Assembly: GCA_023386815.1 (NCBI GenBank)
Contig: JAEWIZ010000021.1
Span: 62,001-126,000, forward strand
Direction of reading: 5' to 3'
DNA from: Bacillota bacterium
GTDB taxonomy: Bacteria > Bacillota > Clostridia > Lachnospirales > Lachnospiraceae
DNA: 64,000 bases
The translations under genes were made by a program, and so were the position numbers. The notes beneath the pieces were generated by a model. That model searched no databases, was not told the origin of the DNA, and saw only the letters and a program-made list of their open reading frames with translations. Below, piece after piece: positions 44,948 to 52,738 of the stretch (positions within the stretch are counted from its first letter, which is position 1; each line of letters starts with the position of its first letter).

Positions 44948-45808
44948 ATGAGTATAAAAAGAAACAAAAGTATAAAAGGCGTAGATACTATGCCAATTGG
45001 TACTCGTATATTTACCTATATATGTCTTTGCTGGGCACTAATTGTGGCACTTGCTCCATTGATATGGCTTATTATTTCTAGTTTAAAGAAAGATCCATTA
45101 GCAAGACCAGGTTTTCAGCTCCCTGAGTCAATTTACCTTGGTGGATATATATCTACATTCAAAGATCTGCATGTACTCAGATATTTTGGAAACAGTTTGT
45201 ATATTTCAATTATATCTGTAGTAATTAGTGTTGTAATGATTTCCATGTCAGCTTATGTTGTAGCAAGAATGGAGTTTAAAGGAAAAACTATGGTGAATGT
45301 TCTTTTATATTCTACAATGTTTATACCAGCCACAGCACTTACATATCCAGTATATAACCTGATCAACAGATTACATCTTTACGATACAAGAGCAGCTTTG
45401 ATATTGATATATGCCTGCAGCGGTATTGCAGTCAGCTTTTTTGTAATTAAGAATTATTATGATAATATCCCAAGAGATTTGGAAGAAGCAGCTAGAATTG
45501 ACGGATGTGGCTATATACAGACGTGGGTAAGAGTAATCTTCCCGATTGCACGTCCTGGTATTATGACAGCTGGAGTACTTGCATTTTTAAATAACTGGAA
45601 CGAGTATTATTGGTCTTCACTTGTATTAATTACGAGAGAGCGACTAACTGTTCCAGCATTACTTTCTACATTCACAACTTCCTTCAACACCAACTATAAT
45701 GGTTTGTTCTCCGCAATGGTTGTAATCATACTTCCACCAGTTCTATTATATTGCATCTTTAGCAGGTTCTTTATTGAAGCATTATCAGGTGGAGCTGTTA
45801 AAGGCTAA
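44948..45808 (+). CDS. Sugar ABC transporter permease (MalG/UgpE type)
   Basis: This 286-aa second CUT1 permease has six helices and the EAA loop DLEEAARIDGCGYIQTWVRVIFPIARPG. ATG 44948 follows AGGGAGGAAAATAG, 20 nt after the first permease. A stable hairpin lies behind it, before the fucosidase gene. Confidence 0.94.
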   Translation: MSIKRNKSIKGVDTMPIGTRIFTYICLCWALIVALAPLIWLIISSLKKDPLARPGFQLPESIYLGGYISTFKDLHVLRYFGNSLYISIISVVISVVMISMSAYVVARMEFKGKTMVNVLLYSTMFIPATALTYPVYNLINRLHLYDTRAALILIYACSGIAVSFFVIKNYYDNIPRDLEEAARIDGCGYIQTWVRVIFPIARPGIMTAGVLAFLNNWNEYYWSSLVLITRERLTVPALLSTFTTSFNTNYNGLFSAMVVIILPPVLLYCIFSRFFIEALSGGAVKG

Positions 45809-45879
45809 GTATATGCTAGAAAAATAATTGTAGACAATAAGTTCTGAAAACAATTTACGATAAACTAGAAAGGTAATTA

Positions 45880-45939
45880 GTGTGAAAAATCAAGATTTTT
45901 CACACGCAAATTTGTGCCTGCGGCTCAAAGTTTGCAGGC
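45880..45939 (+). other. Two hairpins in the permease-fucosidase gap
   Basis: GTGTGAAAAATC (45880-45891) and GATTTTTCACAC (45894-45905) form a perfect inverted repeat; GCCTGC/GCAGGC (45916-45921 with 45934-45939) forms a second. Neither has a T-tract. They probably protect or process the operon mRNA, or partially terminate it, lowering hydrolase expression. Confidence 0.55.
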
Positions 45940-45960
45940 TATGAAGAAGGGGATAATAAT

Positions 45961-47292
45961 ATGAATCAAGAAATCAGAGAACGTACAAAGTGGTTCATGG
46001 ACGCAAGATTCGGCATGTTCATTCATTGGGGATTATACTCTATACCAGCATGTGGAGAGTGGATGATGTCAGAAAAGGAAATGACAGTAGAAGAATACCG
46101 CACTTATTTTGACCAGTTTGATCCTGTAGATTATGATCCGAAGGAATGGGTTAAATTGGCAAAAGAAGCTGGAATGAAATATATTGTTCTGACAGCAAAA
46201 CATCATGATGGATTTTGCTTGTTCGATTCTAAACTGACAGATTATAAAGCAACGAATACAAAGGCAGGTCGGGATCTAGTCAGAGAATACGTTGACGCAT
46301 GTAGAGAAGAAGGTATTCGAGTAGGGTTGTATTTTTCTATTATCGATTGGTGTCATCCGGATTTCCCTAAATATGGTGACAGACAGCACCCGATGCGTAA
46401 TAATGAATCCTATAAAGATGAAAAAATTGATTTTGATCGTTATCTGGAATATATGCATGGTCAGGTAAAAGAGCTCGTGACTAACTATGGTAAATTGGAT
46501 TTGCTTTGGTTCGATTTCTCCTATGATGATATGACAGCTGAAAAATGGCGTGCTACAGACTTAATCAAGATGGTTAGAAAATATCAGCCAGATGTTATTA
46601 TTGATAATCGGTTAGAAGGTTCTGGCGACAATCATGGTAGTATTGCTAGAGAACATCCACTTATTTATAGTGGAGATTTTGCTAGTCCGGAACAGATTAT
46701 TCCTCCAGAAGGTGTATGCGATGAAAAAGGCGATCTAATTCCATGGGAACTTTGTGCAACAATGAATAATCATTGGGGCTATTGTAACTTTGATCATCAA
46801 TATAAAACTCCACAGATGTTAGTGCGTAAGCTGGTTGAATGCGTAAGCAAAGGTGGAAACATGATTATGAATGTGGGACCTGATGCTAAAGGGAACATTC
46901 CTAGGGAGAGCGTTGACATTTTAAAAGAAGTTGGAAAATGGATGTCAAGGAATAAAGAAAGTATCTATGGCGCCGGAATTTCTAAATTAGCGAAACCTGA
47001 TTGGGGAAGATATACACAGAAAGGCGATATTATATACGCACATGTTTATGAAGCACCTCTAGGAGCATTGCCCTTGTACGGAATTGGACCTGATCAATTG
47101 GACAAAGTTGTGTACTTGGCAGATGGAAGTGAGGTAAATCGTGGAGAAGCGTGGAACACAGCACTTTATCCAGATGTTGCTTTTGTCTCATTTGGTGATA
47201 ACCCGGTATTTACTTATCCACTACCAGACGAAAAGGATACTGTATTAAAGATCTATCTTATACAAGATGAATTGGTAAACCAATTCACTTGA
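45961..47292 (+). CDS. Alpha-L-fucosidase, GH29
   Basis: This 443-aa enzyme removes alpha-linked L-fucose with retention. The GH29 core is clear: WFMDARFGMFIHWG near residue 10, YIVLTAKHHDGFCLFDS near 75, and KLDLLWFDFSYDD, which carries the nucleophile Asp. No signal peptide is present, so it acts on imported oligosaccharides in the cytoplasm. A short beta-rich C-terminal domain follows the barrel. ATG 45961 has GAAGGGG upstream. It lies in the operon with CUT1 permeases and the alpha-galactosidase. Confidence 0.94.
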   Translation: MNQEIRERTKWFMDARFGMFIHWGLYSIPACGEWMMSEKEMTVEEYRTYFDQFDPVDYDPKEWVKLAKEAGMKYIVLTAKHHDGFCLFDSKLTDYKATNTKAGRDLVREYVDACREEGIRVGLYFSIIDWCHPDFPKYGDRQHPMRNNESYKDEKIDFDRYLEYMHGQVKELVTNYGKLDLLWFDFSYDDMTAEKWRATDLIKMVRKYQPDVIIDNRLEGSGDNHGSIAREHPLIYSGDFASPEQIIPPEGVCDEKGDLIPWELCATMNNHWGYCNFDHQYKTPQMLVRKLVECVSKGGNMIMNVGPDAKGNIPRESVDILKEVGKWMSRNKESIYGAGISKLAKPDWGRYTQKGDIIYAHVYEAPLGALPLYGIGPDQLDKVVYLADGSEVNRGEAWNTALYPDVAFVSFGDNPVFTYPLPDEKDTVLKIYLIQDELVNQFT

Positions 47293-47335
47293 CATGATGA
47301 TAGAAAGCACACTTCGCGAACTTTCTATTATCATG
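47293..47335 (+). other. Hairpin after the fucosidase gene
   Basis: CATGATGATAGAAAG (47293-47307) pairs with CTTTCTATTATCATG (47321-47335) with one mismatch. There is no T-tract. A further stem ATAAATACCC/GGGTATTTAT (47383-47392 with 47407-47416) precedes the ribosome site of the next gene. Confidence 0.55.
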
Positions 47336-47430
47336 AAATATACAAGATAAAATAATAAACGTTTTACTTGTCATGAATTATGATAAATACCCTACGGCTT
47401 CCTGTGGGGTATTTATGCAAAAGGAGACCG

Positions 47431-49605
47431 ATGAAACTTATAACATTACAAACCCAAAAAACAACATATCAAATGGGCGTAACAGAAACTGGGTTCCTGC
47501 TGCATTTATACTATGGTGCAAAAGTAGAATGTGATATGAGTAATCTGCTGGCATATTATGAGCGAGGAATGAGCGGAGTGCCATACGATTATAAGGGTGA
47601 TAACACATTTTCTTGTGATGTCTTACCACAAGAGTACCCGTGCTTCGGAAATGGAGATTACCGCAGTCCTGCTTTTTGTGTTCGTACGAAAAATTGCATA
47701 TCCAACGTCGATTTACGCTATAAAGACCATTCGATAAAACAAGGAAAATATACCATCTCAAACCTTCCTTCTGCTTATGGAGATAAGGAAGATGTAACAA
47801 CTTATGAAGTTGTGCTGGAAGACAAAAATATAGGCATAGAAGTGATACTTAAGTTTGGAGTATTCTTTCAGGAAGATGTGATTACAAAAAGTGTGGAAGT
47901 CATAAATACAGGCAAAGATTGTCTTTACATAAATAAGGTTTTAACAAGCACGTTAGATTTTGTATCCGGAGAATATGATCTTATCCATTTCCATGGCAGA
48001 CATATGATGGAGCGTATTCCATCAAGATCAAGAGTTGGCTATGAAAAACAGTGTATTGAAAGTCGTCGTGGAACATCCAGCCACCAACAGAATCCGTTTG
48101 TCGTACTGGCAGAAAAAGAAACAACTGAGAGAAATGGATTATGTTATGGTTTGTCTTTTGTATATAGTGGAAATTTCCTGGTAGAAGCAGAGAAAGATCA
48201 ATTTGAACAAACAAGAATTCAAATGGGACTTGCAGATGAAATGCTGGATTATGAATTATGTAAGGAAGCTGCTTTTTTTGCACCAGAAGTCATTATGACT
48301 TTTACAGAGCAAGGCTTAAACCAGTTATCACAGATATTACATAAATTTATTCGGGAGCATATATGCCGTGGCAAATACAGGGATATACAGAGACCGGTTC
48401 TTATCAATAACTGGGAGGCAACATATTTCGATTTTACGGGAGATAAAATTATTCAGATAGCAAAGCAGGCCACGGAACTAGGCATAGAGATGCTTGTTTT
48501 AGATGACGGCTGGTTTGGCAAAAGAAATAATGATTGGACAGGACTGGGAGATTGGCATGTAAATGAAGAAAAGCTTGGTCGATCCTTAAAAGAAATTGTA
48601 GAAGAAATTAATCATATAGGTCTAAAATTTGGGCTATGGATTGAACCAGAAATGGTAAATGAAGATAGTGACTTATATCGTGCACATCCGGACTGGATAT
48701 ATCAAATACCTGGACACAATCCTGTGTTAGGAAGAAATCAGTTAGTATTAGATTTCAGCAGAAAAGAAGTTGTTGATTATATATTTGATAGAATTAGTAT
48801 AGTTCTTGATTCTGCAAATGTAGAATACATAAAAATGGATATGAATAGAAGCATAACTAATGTGTTTACGGCAGCTACAGCACGGCAAAATTATGGAAGT
48901 ATCTTGTACAACTATGTATTAGGTGTCTACGATTTCCTAGAAAGAATGATACAACGCTATCCAAATATCTTAATTGAGGGCTGCAGTAGTGGCGGAGGTA
49001 GATTTGATGTAGGTATGCTGTATTATACGCCTCAGATTTGGTGTAGCGACAATACAGATGCTATTGAGAGACTGGCTATTCAGGAAGGGACATCCTATGG
49101 GTATCCTGTTTCAACAATTGGAGCACATGTATCGGCTGTACCAAATCACCAGACAGGAAGGACAATAAGTTTACATACAAGGGGTGTTGTTGCAATGTCT
49201 GGAAACATGGGTTATGAACTTGATCTGACATTGTTAACAGACACTGAAAAAAATGAAATTGCGCATCAGATTCAAGATTATAAAAAGTATTGGAAGCTGA
49301 TTCAACACGGTTTGTACTATCGCGGAGATTCGCAGGAAAAGGGTGGAGAATATACAACATGGAATTTTGTTTCAGAAGATAAAAGTGAAGCTCTCCTCAA
49401 TGTAGTTTCCACAACAACACACGCAAATCGATCAGTTTATTATGCAAAGTGTGAAGGCTTAGAGAAAGACAAACAATATTATTGCGATGAAACCGGGAAA
49501 GTATATTCAGGAAATGCCTTGAAATACATTGGGATTCCGATACCAGTCATTAATGAAGAGTATCATGCATGGCAGTATCATTTGTCTTTGAAAAACTGCA
49601 ATTAA
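47431..49605 (+). CDS. Alpha-galactosidase, GH36
   Basis: This 724-aa enzyme cleaves terminal alpha-galactosides such as raffinose-type sugars or alpha-Gal epitopes. The N-terminal beta-sandwich domain is followed by the TIM barrel with NNWEATYFDF, LDDGWFGKRN and FGLWIEPEMVN. The nucleophile Asp lies in YIKMDMNRS and the acid/base Asp in WCSDNTDAIERL. No signal peptide is present. ATG 47431 has AAAAGGAG 5-6 nt upstream; an upstream in-frame ATG at 47380 is inside a leader hairpin. Together with the fucosidase it suggests a substrate bearing both sugars. Confidence 0.95.
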   Translation: MKLITLQTQKTTYQMGVTETGFLLHLYYGAKVECDMSNLLAYYERGMSGVPYDYKGDNTFSCDVLPQEYPCFGNGDYRSPAFCVRTKNCISNVDLRYKDHSIKQGKYTISNLPSAYGDKEDVTTYEVVLEDKNIGIEVILKFGVFFQEDVITKSVEVINTGKDCLYINKVLTSTLDFVSGEYDLIHFHGRHMMERIPSRSRVGYEKQCIESRRGTSSHQQNPFVVLAEKETTERNGLCYGLSFVYSGNFLVEAEKDQFEQTRIQMGLADEMLDYELCKEAAFFAPEVIMTFTEQGLNQLSQILHKFIREHICRGKYRDIQRPVLINNWEATYFDFTGDKIIQIAKQATELGIEMLVLDDGWFGKRNNDWTGLGDWHVNEEKLGRSLKEIVEEINHIGLKFGLWIEPEMVNEDSDLYRAHPDWIYQIPGHNPVLGRNQLVLDFSRKEVVDYIFDRISIVLDSANVEYIKMDMNRSITNVFTAATARQNYGSILYNYVLGVYDFLERMIQRYPNILIEGCSSGGGRFDVGMLYYTPQIWCSDNTDAIERLAIQEGTSYGYPVSTIGAHVSAVPNHQTGRTISLHTRGVVAMSGNMGYELDLTLLTDTEKNEIAHQIQDYKKYWKLIQHGLYYRGDSQEKGGEYTTWNFVSEDKSEALLNVVSTTTHANRSVYYAKCEGLEKDKQYYCDETGKVYSGNALKYIGIPIPVINEEYHAWQYHLSLKNCN

Positions 49606-49661
49606 AATAAATGACACAGACAAGATATTAGATTATAAGTAATATGTGAAGGAGCATTGTC

Positions 49662-50906
49662 ATGAAACAGATTACAGCAATACTATTAGGAGCAGGCCAA
49701 AGAGGTGCTGAAGTCTATGCGGCTTATGCACTGAATTTCCCAAATGAGCTTAAAATTGTTGGAGTAGCAGAGCCCAGAGAAGATCGAAGAAATGCTTTTC
49801 AAAAGCTTCATCAAATATCGGAAGAAAATTGCGTGGCAGATTGGGAAGAATTGATGAACAGACCTAAAATGGCGGACTGTGTCATTATTGCAACTCAGGA
49901 TAATATGCATTTCCTGCCTTATAAAATAGCAGCCGAAAAGGGCTATCATATCCTATGTGAAAAACCTATGAGCTCCGATAAAAATGAATTACAGGAAATG
50001 GCAAGAGCTGCTCAGAACTCCAAGCAAATTATCAGTATTTGTCATGTGCTTCGCTATTCTCCGTTCTTTTCAGAGATAAAAAAGCTGTTGGAAGAGAAAG
50101 CTATTGGTGAGCTGGTCAGTATTCAGCATATTGAAAGTGTTGGCTACTGGCATATGGCACATAGCTTTGTCAGAGGGAACTGGAATAATAAAGGAAAAAG
50201 CAGTAGCATGATTTTGCAGAAATGCTGTCATGATATGGATATCTTATTATGGCTTGCAGGGGCAGATTGTGAAAAGGTATCCAGTTTTGGTAGTTTAGCA
50301 CTATTCAAAAAAGAGAATACACCAGAAAATGCACCGGAATATTGTATGGACGGGTGTATGCATCGGGATAGTTGTCCTTATTATGCACCACGTTTTTATC
50401 TGGAGCATCCTAAGGCTGTTTTCGATGGATTTACAAAGGTCGTAAGTATGGATGCTTCTAGAGAAGGACTTCTGAATGCACTGCAAAAAGGAGCTTATGG
50501 AAGGTGTGTATATCATTGCGATAACGATGTTGTAGACCATCAAGTGGTAAATCTCGAATTTGCTAACGGTGTTACAGCAAATTTTACAATGTGTGCTTTT
50601 ACCGAAAAGTGTGAAAGGGTCATCAATTTGATGGGAACAAAAGGACAGATTCTCGGCAATATGGAAGAGAATACAATAGAGATCCGTGATTTTGTGACAG
50701 GACATCATACAAATATTGAATTACAGATTCCAGCAGGTGGTCACTCTGGAAGTGACGAATCGATGATGAGAGAATTTGTAGCATTGATTGCGGGGGGTGG
50801 TAAAAACCAAAACAGAAATAGTGCAGTTACGGCAGCACAAAGTCATTTAATTGCACTAGCGGCTGAAGAAAGTCGTTTAAGAGGTGGTGAATCCTTAAAA
50901 CCATGA
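49662..50906 (+). CDS. Gfo/Idh/MocA-family oxidoreductase with cysteine-rich insert
   Basis: This 414-aa protein has an N-terminal Rossmann motif GAGQRGAEVY and the CEKP motif near residue 100. At about residue 226-246 it carries a Cys-rich insert (CMDGCMHRDSCPYYAP), unusual for the family and perhaps a metal or cluster site. Members occur in glycan loci as sugar dehydrogenases. A related branch (GH109) cleaves alpha-GalNAc or other glycosides by an NAD-dependent redox mechanism. ATG 49662 has AAGGAGC upstream. The next gene overlaps by 4 nt. Exact activity cannot be assigned. Confidence 0.88.
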   Translation: MKQITAILLGAGQRGAEVYAAYALNFPNELKIVGVAEPREDRRNAFQKLHQISEENCVADWEELMNRPKMADCVIIATQDNMHFLPYKIAAEKGYHILCEKPMSSDKNELQEMARAAQNSKQIISICHVLRYSPFFSEIKKLLEEKAIGELVSIQHIESVGYWHMAHSFVRGNWNNKGKSSSMILQKCCHDMDILLWLAGADCEKVSSFGSLALFKKENTPENAPEYCMDGCMHRDSCPYYAPRFYLEHPKAVFDGFTKVVSMDASREGLLNALQKGAYGRCVYHCDNDVVDHQVVNLEFANGVTANFTMCAFTEKCERVINLMGTKGQILGNMEENTIEIRDFVTGHHTNIELQIPAGGHSGSDESMMREFVALIAGGGKNQNRNSAVTAAQSHLIALAAEESRLRGGESLKP

Positions 50907-51778
50907 ATTTAGAAAAGAGTAAGGTGTTGGAAGTCTGGGCAAAAAAACTAAACATGCCTGATTTATGTATGAGAACGGCACTTAGATATCAGCCGAGTGA
51001 TAAAAAATATATGGAATATAAAACACTGTTCTGGAATGCCATAGAAAAATTTTTCCAGAAGGTAAACTCTCAGGCTGATAGCGAGTTCTTGTTTCTGGCT
51101 ATTTATTTAAGAATTTCATATGAGTTCCAATATGAAGATGGAAAAGAGTTGGAGCTTGTTAAGAATGGTTTTTATCTGTCGGCTTGTCAGGATCTAGTGC
51201 TTTGGGCTGAAGATGCCTATAGAAGACATGGTTACTATGGCATGTCAGATGGGCATTATGATTTTGTTGGAAGACTATTAAATACAAGTATTGTGCGACT
51301 TGGCAGATTAGAATTTGAAAAATGGAAGTTGCATCAGCAGGTAGAAATAGCTGGTGAGATTTTTATGAAAGATAGCCCTGTTATAAATGTACATATTCCA
51401 GCAGGTGGTCCATTATGCTATGAAGATTGTGAAGTATCGTATCATTTGGCAGCTTCATTTTTTTTAGATTACTGTGAGAAAGAAACGCCTGTTTTTGTTT
51501 GTGAGTCTTGGCTGTTATGTCCAGTTTTACAGGAACTTTTACCAGAATATTCTCATATAAATAGATTCCGTAAAGACTATATAGTGTTTCGAACCTTGGA
51601 TGACAGACAGTTGGAGGAACGGGTATTCGGAGGAGAGATTCTGGAGAATCCAGAAATGTATCCAAAAGACACCAGTTTACAGAGAATGGTTAGGGAAAGG
51701 TTAATGCAAGGAGAAAAGCTAATGTCAGCAGAAGGAATATTTGTATTGTTGCCAGACTCAAAAGACCCTCAGAGGTGA
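50903..51778 (+). CDS. Acyltransferase-like protein (DUF5596-type)
   Basis: This 291-aa protein resembles, from memory, the Firmicute acyltransferase-domain proteins with a DUF5596 N-terminus. The C-terminal half contains INVHIPAGGPLCYEDCEVSYHLA, then FVCESWLLCPVLQELLPEYSHI, consistent with a GNAT-like fold. No signal peptide or membrane helix is visible. It overlaps the oxidoreductase gene by 4 nt (ATGA), so the two products likely work together, perhaps on a modified sugar. The family has no firmly established reaction. A hairpin follows 30 nt after the stop. Confidence 0.65.
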   Translation: MNLEKSKVLEVWAKKLNMPDLCMRTALRYQPSDKKYMEYKTLFWNAIEKFFQKVNSQADSEFLFLAIYLRISYEFQYEDGKELELVKNGFYLSACQDLVLWAEDAYRRHGYYGMSDGHYDFVGRLLNTSIVRLGRLEFEKWKLHQQVEIAGEIFMKDSPVINVHIPAGGPLCYEDCEVSYHLAASFFLDYCEKETPVFVCESWLLCPVLQELLPEYSHINRFRKDYIVFRTLDDRQLEERVFGGEILENPEMYPKDTSLQRMVRERLMQGEKLMSAEGIFVLLPDSKDPQR

Positions 51779-51808
51779 GCAATAAATATATTTTGGCGGC
51801 ATAAGAAT

Positions 51809-51835
51809 ACCGCCAGCTGATAACAACTGGCGGTA
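51809..51835. terminator. Hairpin ending the fucose/galactose locus
   Basis: TACCGCCAG (51809-51817) and CTGGCGGTA (51827-51835) form a perfect stem with a 9-nt loop. The T-tract is weak on both strands. It may act bidirectionally, since minus-strand genes follow. Confidence 0.65.
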
Positions 51836-51847
51836 GAAAATCTTTAA

Positions 51848-51955
51848 TTATTCAGTGTCCCACTTGACGGTAGCACACCATTTACTACATGGGGTATACT
51901 TTGCTGAAGTGGCTTCTACATTTCTACAATTTCGTCCAAGAAAATATAAAATCAT
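51848..51955 (-). CDS. Possible 35-aa cysteine-containing small ORF
   Basis: An ATG-to-TAA frame of 36 codons lies on the minus strand in the 280-nt gap between the acyltransferase-like and PH-domain genes. The product has three Cys, two Trp and a C-terminal half reading KYTPCSKWCATVKWDTE, after an RNCRNVEA segment. The base composition of this stretch is richer in G+C than the surrounding gap, which hints at selection. No ribosome site is visible before the ATG. It may be a fragment of a lost gene, a small peptide, or chance. Confidence 0.3.
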   Translation of the reverse strand: MILYFLGRNCRNVEATSAKYTPCSKWCATVKWDTE

Positions 51956-52058
51956 ATTGTAATATTATCTATATTTGGTATAAGAGAGATAAAAATATGA
52001 ATTTAATACATTTTTAAAAATGATCTTAATGATACGATGGTCTAGCCGGAGTGATAAT

Positions 52059-52508
52059 CTATTCGGTAATATTATTAACTCTTAAACAGTTTTCATAAGC
52101 CAATGTCTGTAATATCTTATATAGACCTTGTACATTAAACTGTTTTGGGAACTCTAGCTTATGTGATGCGTATTGAACTTGGTGACCTTTTAAGTCATGT
52201 GAGCTAATATATGTGAACGTTAATTCGCTATCATCAAAGCCGAAGCCAGAAGTCTCCATTGTTACGTCAACAAGTGAAAATAGATTAATTGACTTGATCC
52301 TAGTTTTCGTTCCGGTTGCCCCTTGCTTATCACTTAGTATAATTCGCTTATTGGTGAAGATTAATGCATCTCTGATAAGCTTAAATCCCATGGTAATAGA
52401 TTCTCCATCCATTAAATACATACCGTAATCTTTTTCAAGAGTGCCTATATCCACAGCACTATAATTTCCTAAAGCACCTTGTAAAACGTTCTTAATTCCA
52501 AAAGCCAT
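52059..52508 (-). CDS. Bacterial PH-domain protein
   Basis: This 149-aa cytoplasmic protein is made up almost wholly of a bacterial pleckstrin-homology-like domain (bPH_1/YvbH type). It starts with helical MAFGIKNVLQGALGN, followed by seven predicted strands, among them DALIFTNKRIILSDKQG with the family's typical R-I-I-L turn. AAGGAAGG precedes ATG 52508. It has its own promoter (52604-52631). The function of the family is unknown; a role in membrane or stress response is often supposed. Confidence 0.85.
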   Translation of the reverse strand: MAFGIKNVLQGALGNYSAVDIGTLEKDYGMYLMDGESITMGFKLIRDALIFTNKRIILSDKQGATGTKTRIKSINLFSLVDVTMETSGFGFDDSELTFTYISSHDLKGHQVQYASHKLEFPKQFNVQGLYKILQTLAYENCLRVNNITE

Positions 52509-52603
52509 GATGATACCTTCCTTTTTATAGTATTTTTGCTTCTTCTTAGTATCGATATCCTTATCTGATATATCTTAAGAGAAACATGTCTATTCATAGG
52601 AAT

Positions 52604-52631
52604 ATAATACCATATTTTTTATAAAATACAA
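52604..52631 (-). promoter_or_regulatory. Promoter of the PH-domain gene
   Basis: On the minus strand TTGTAT (52626-52631) and TATTAT (52604-52609) are spaced by 16 bp, with a TGN extension before the -10. Confidence 0.6.
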
Positions 52632-52738
52632 TAATTATGTAATATAATTCCTTGTAAAAATACGTAAGTACTGAAATAAAAAAATTTACAATAAGTAAAC
52701 TATATTATTCTGAATAATACTTAAATTATTCTATAGTC

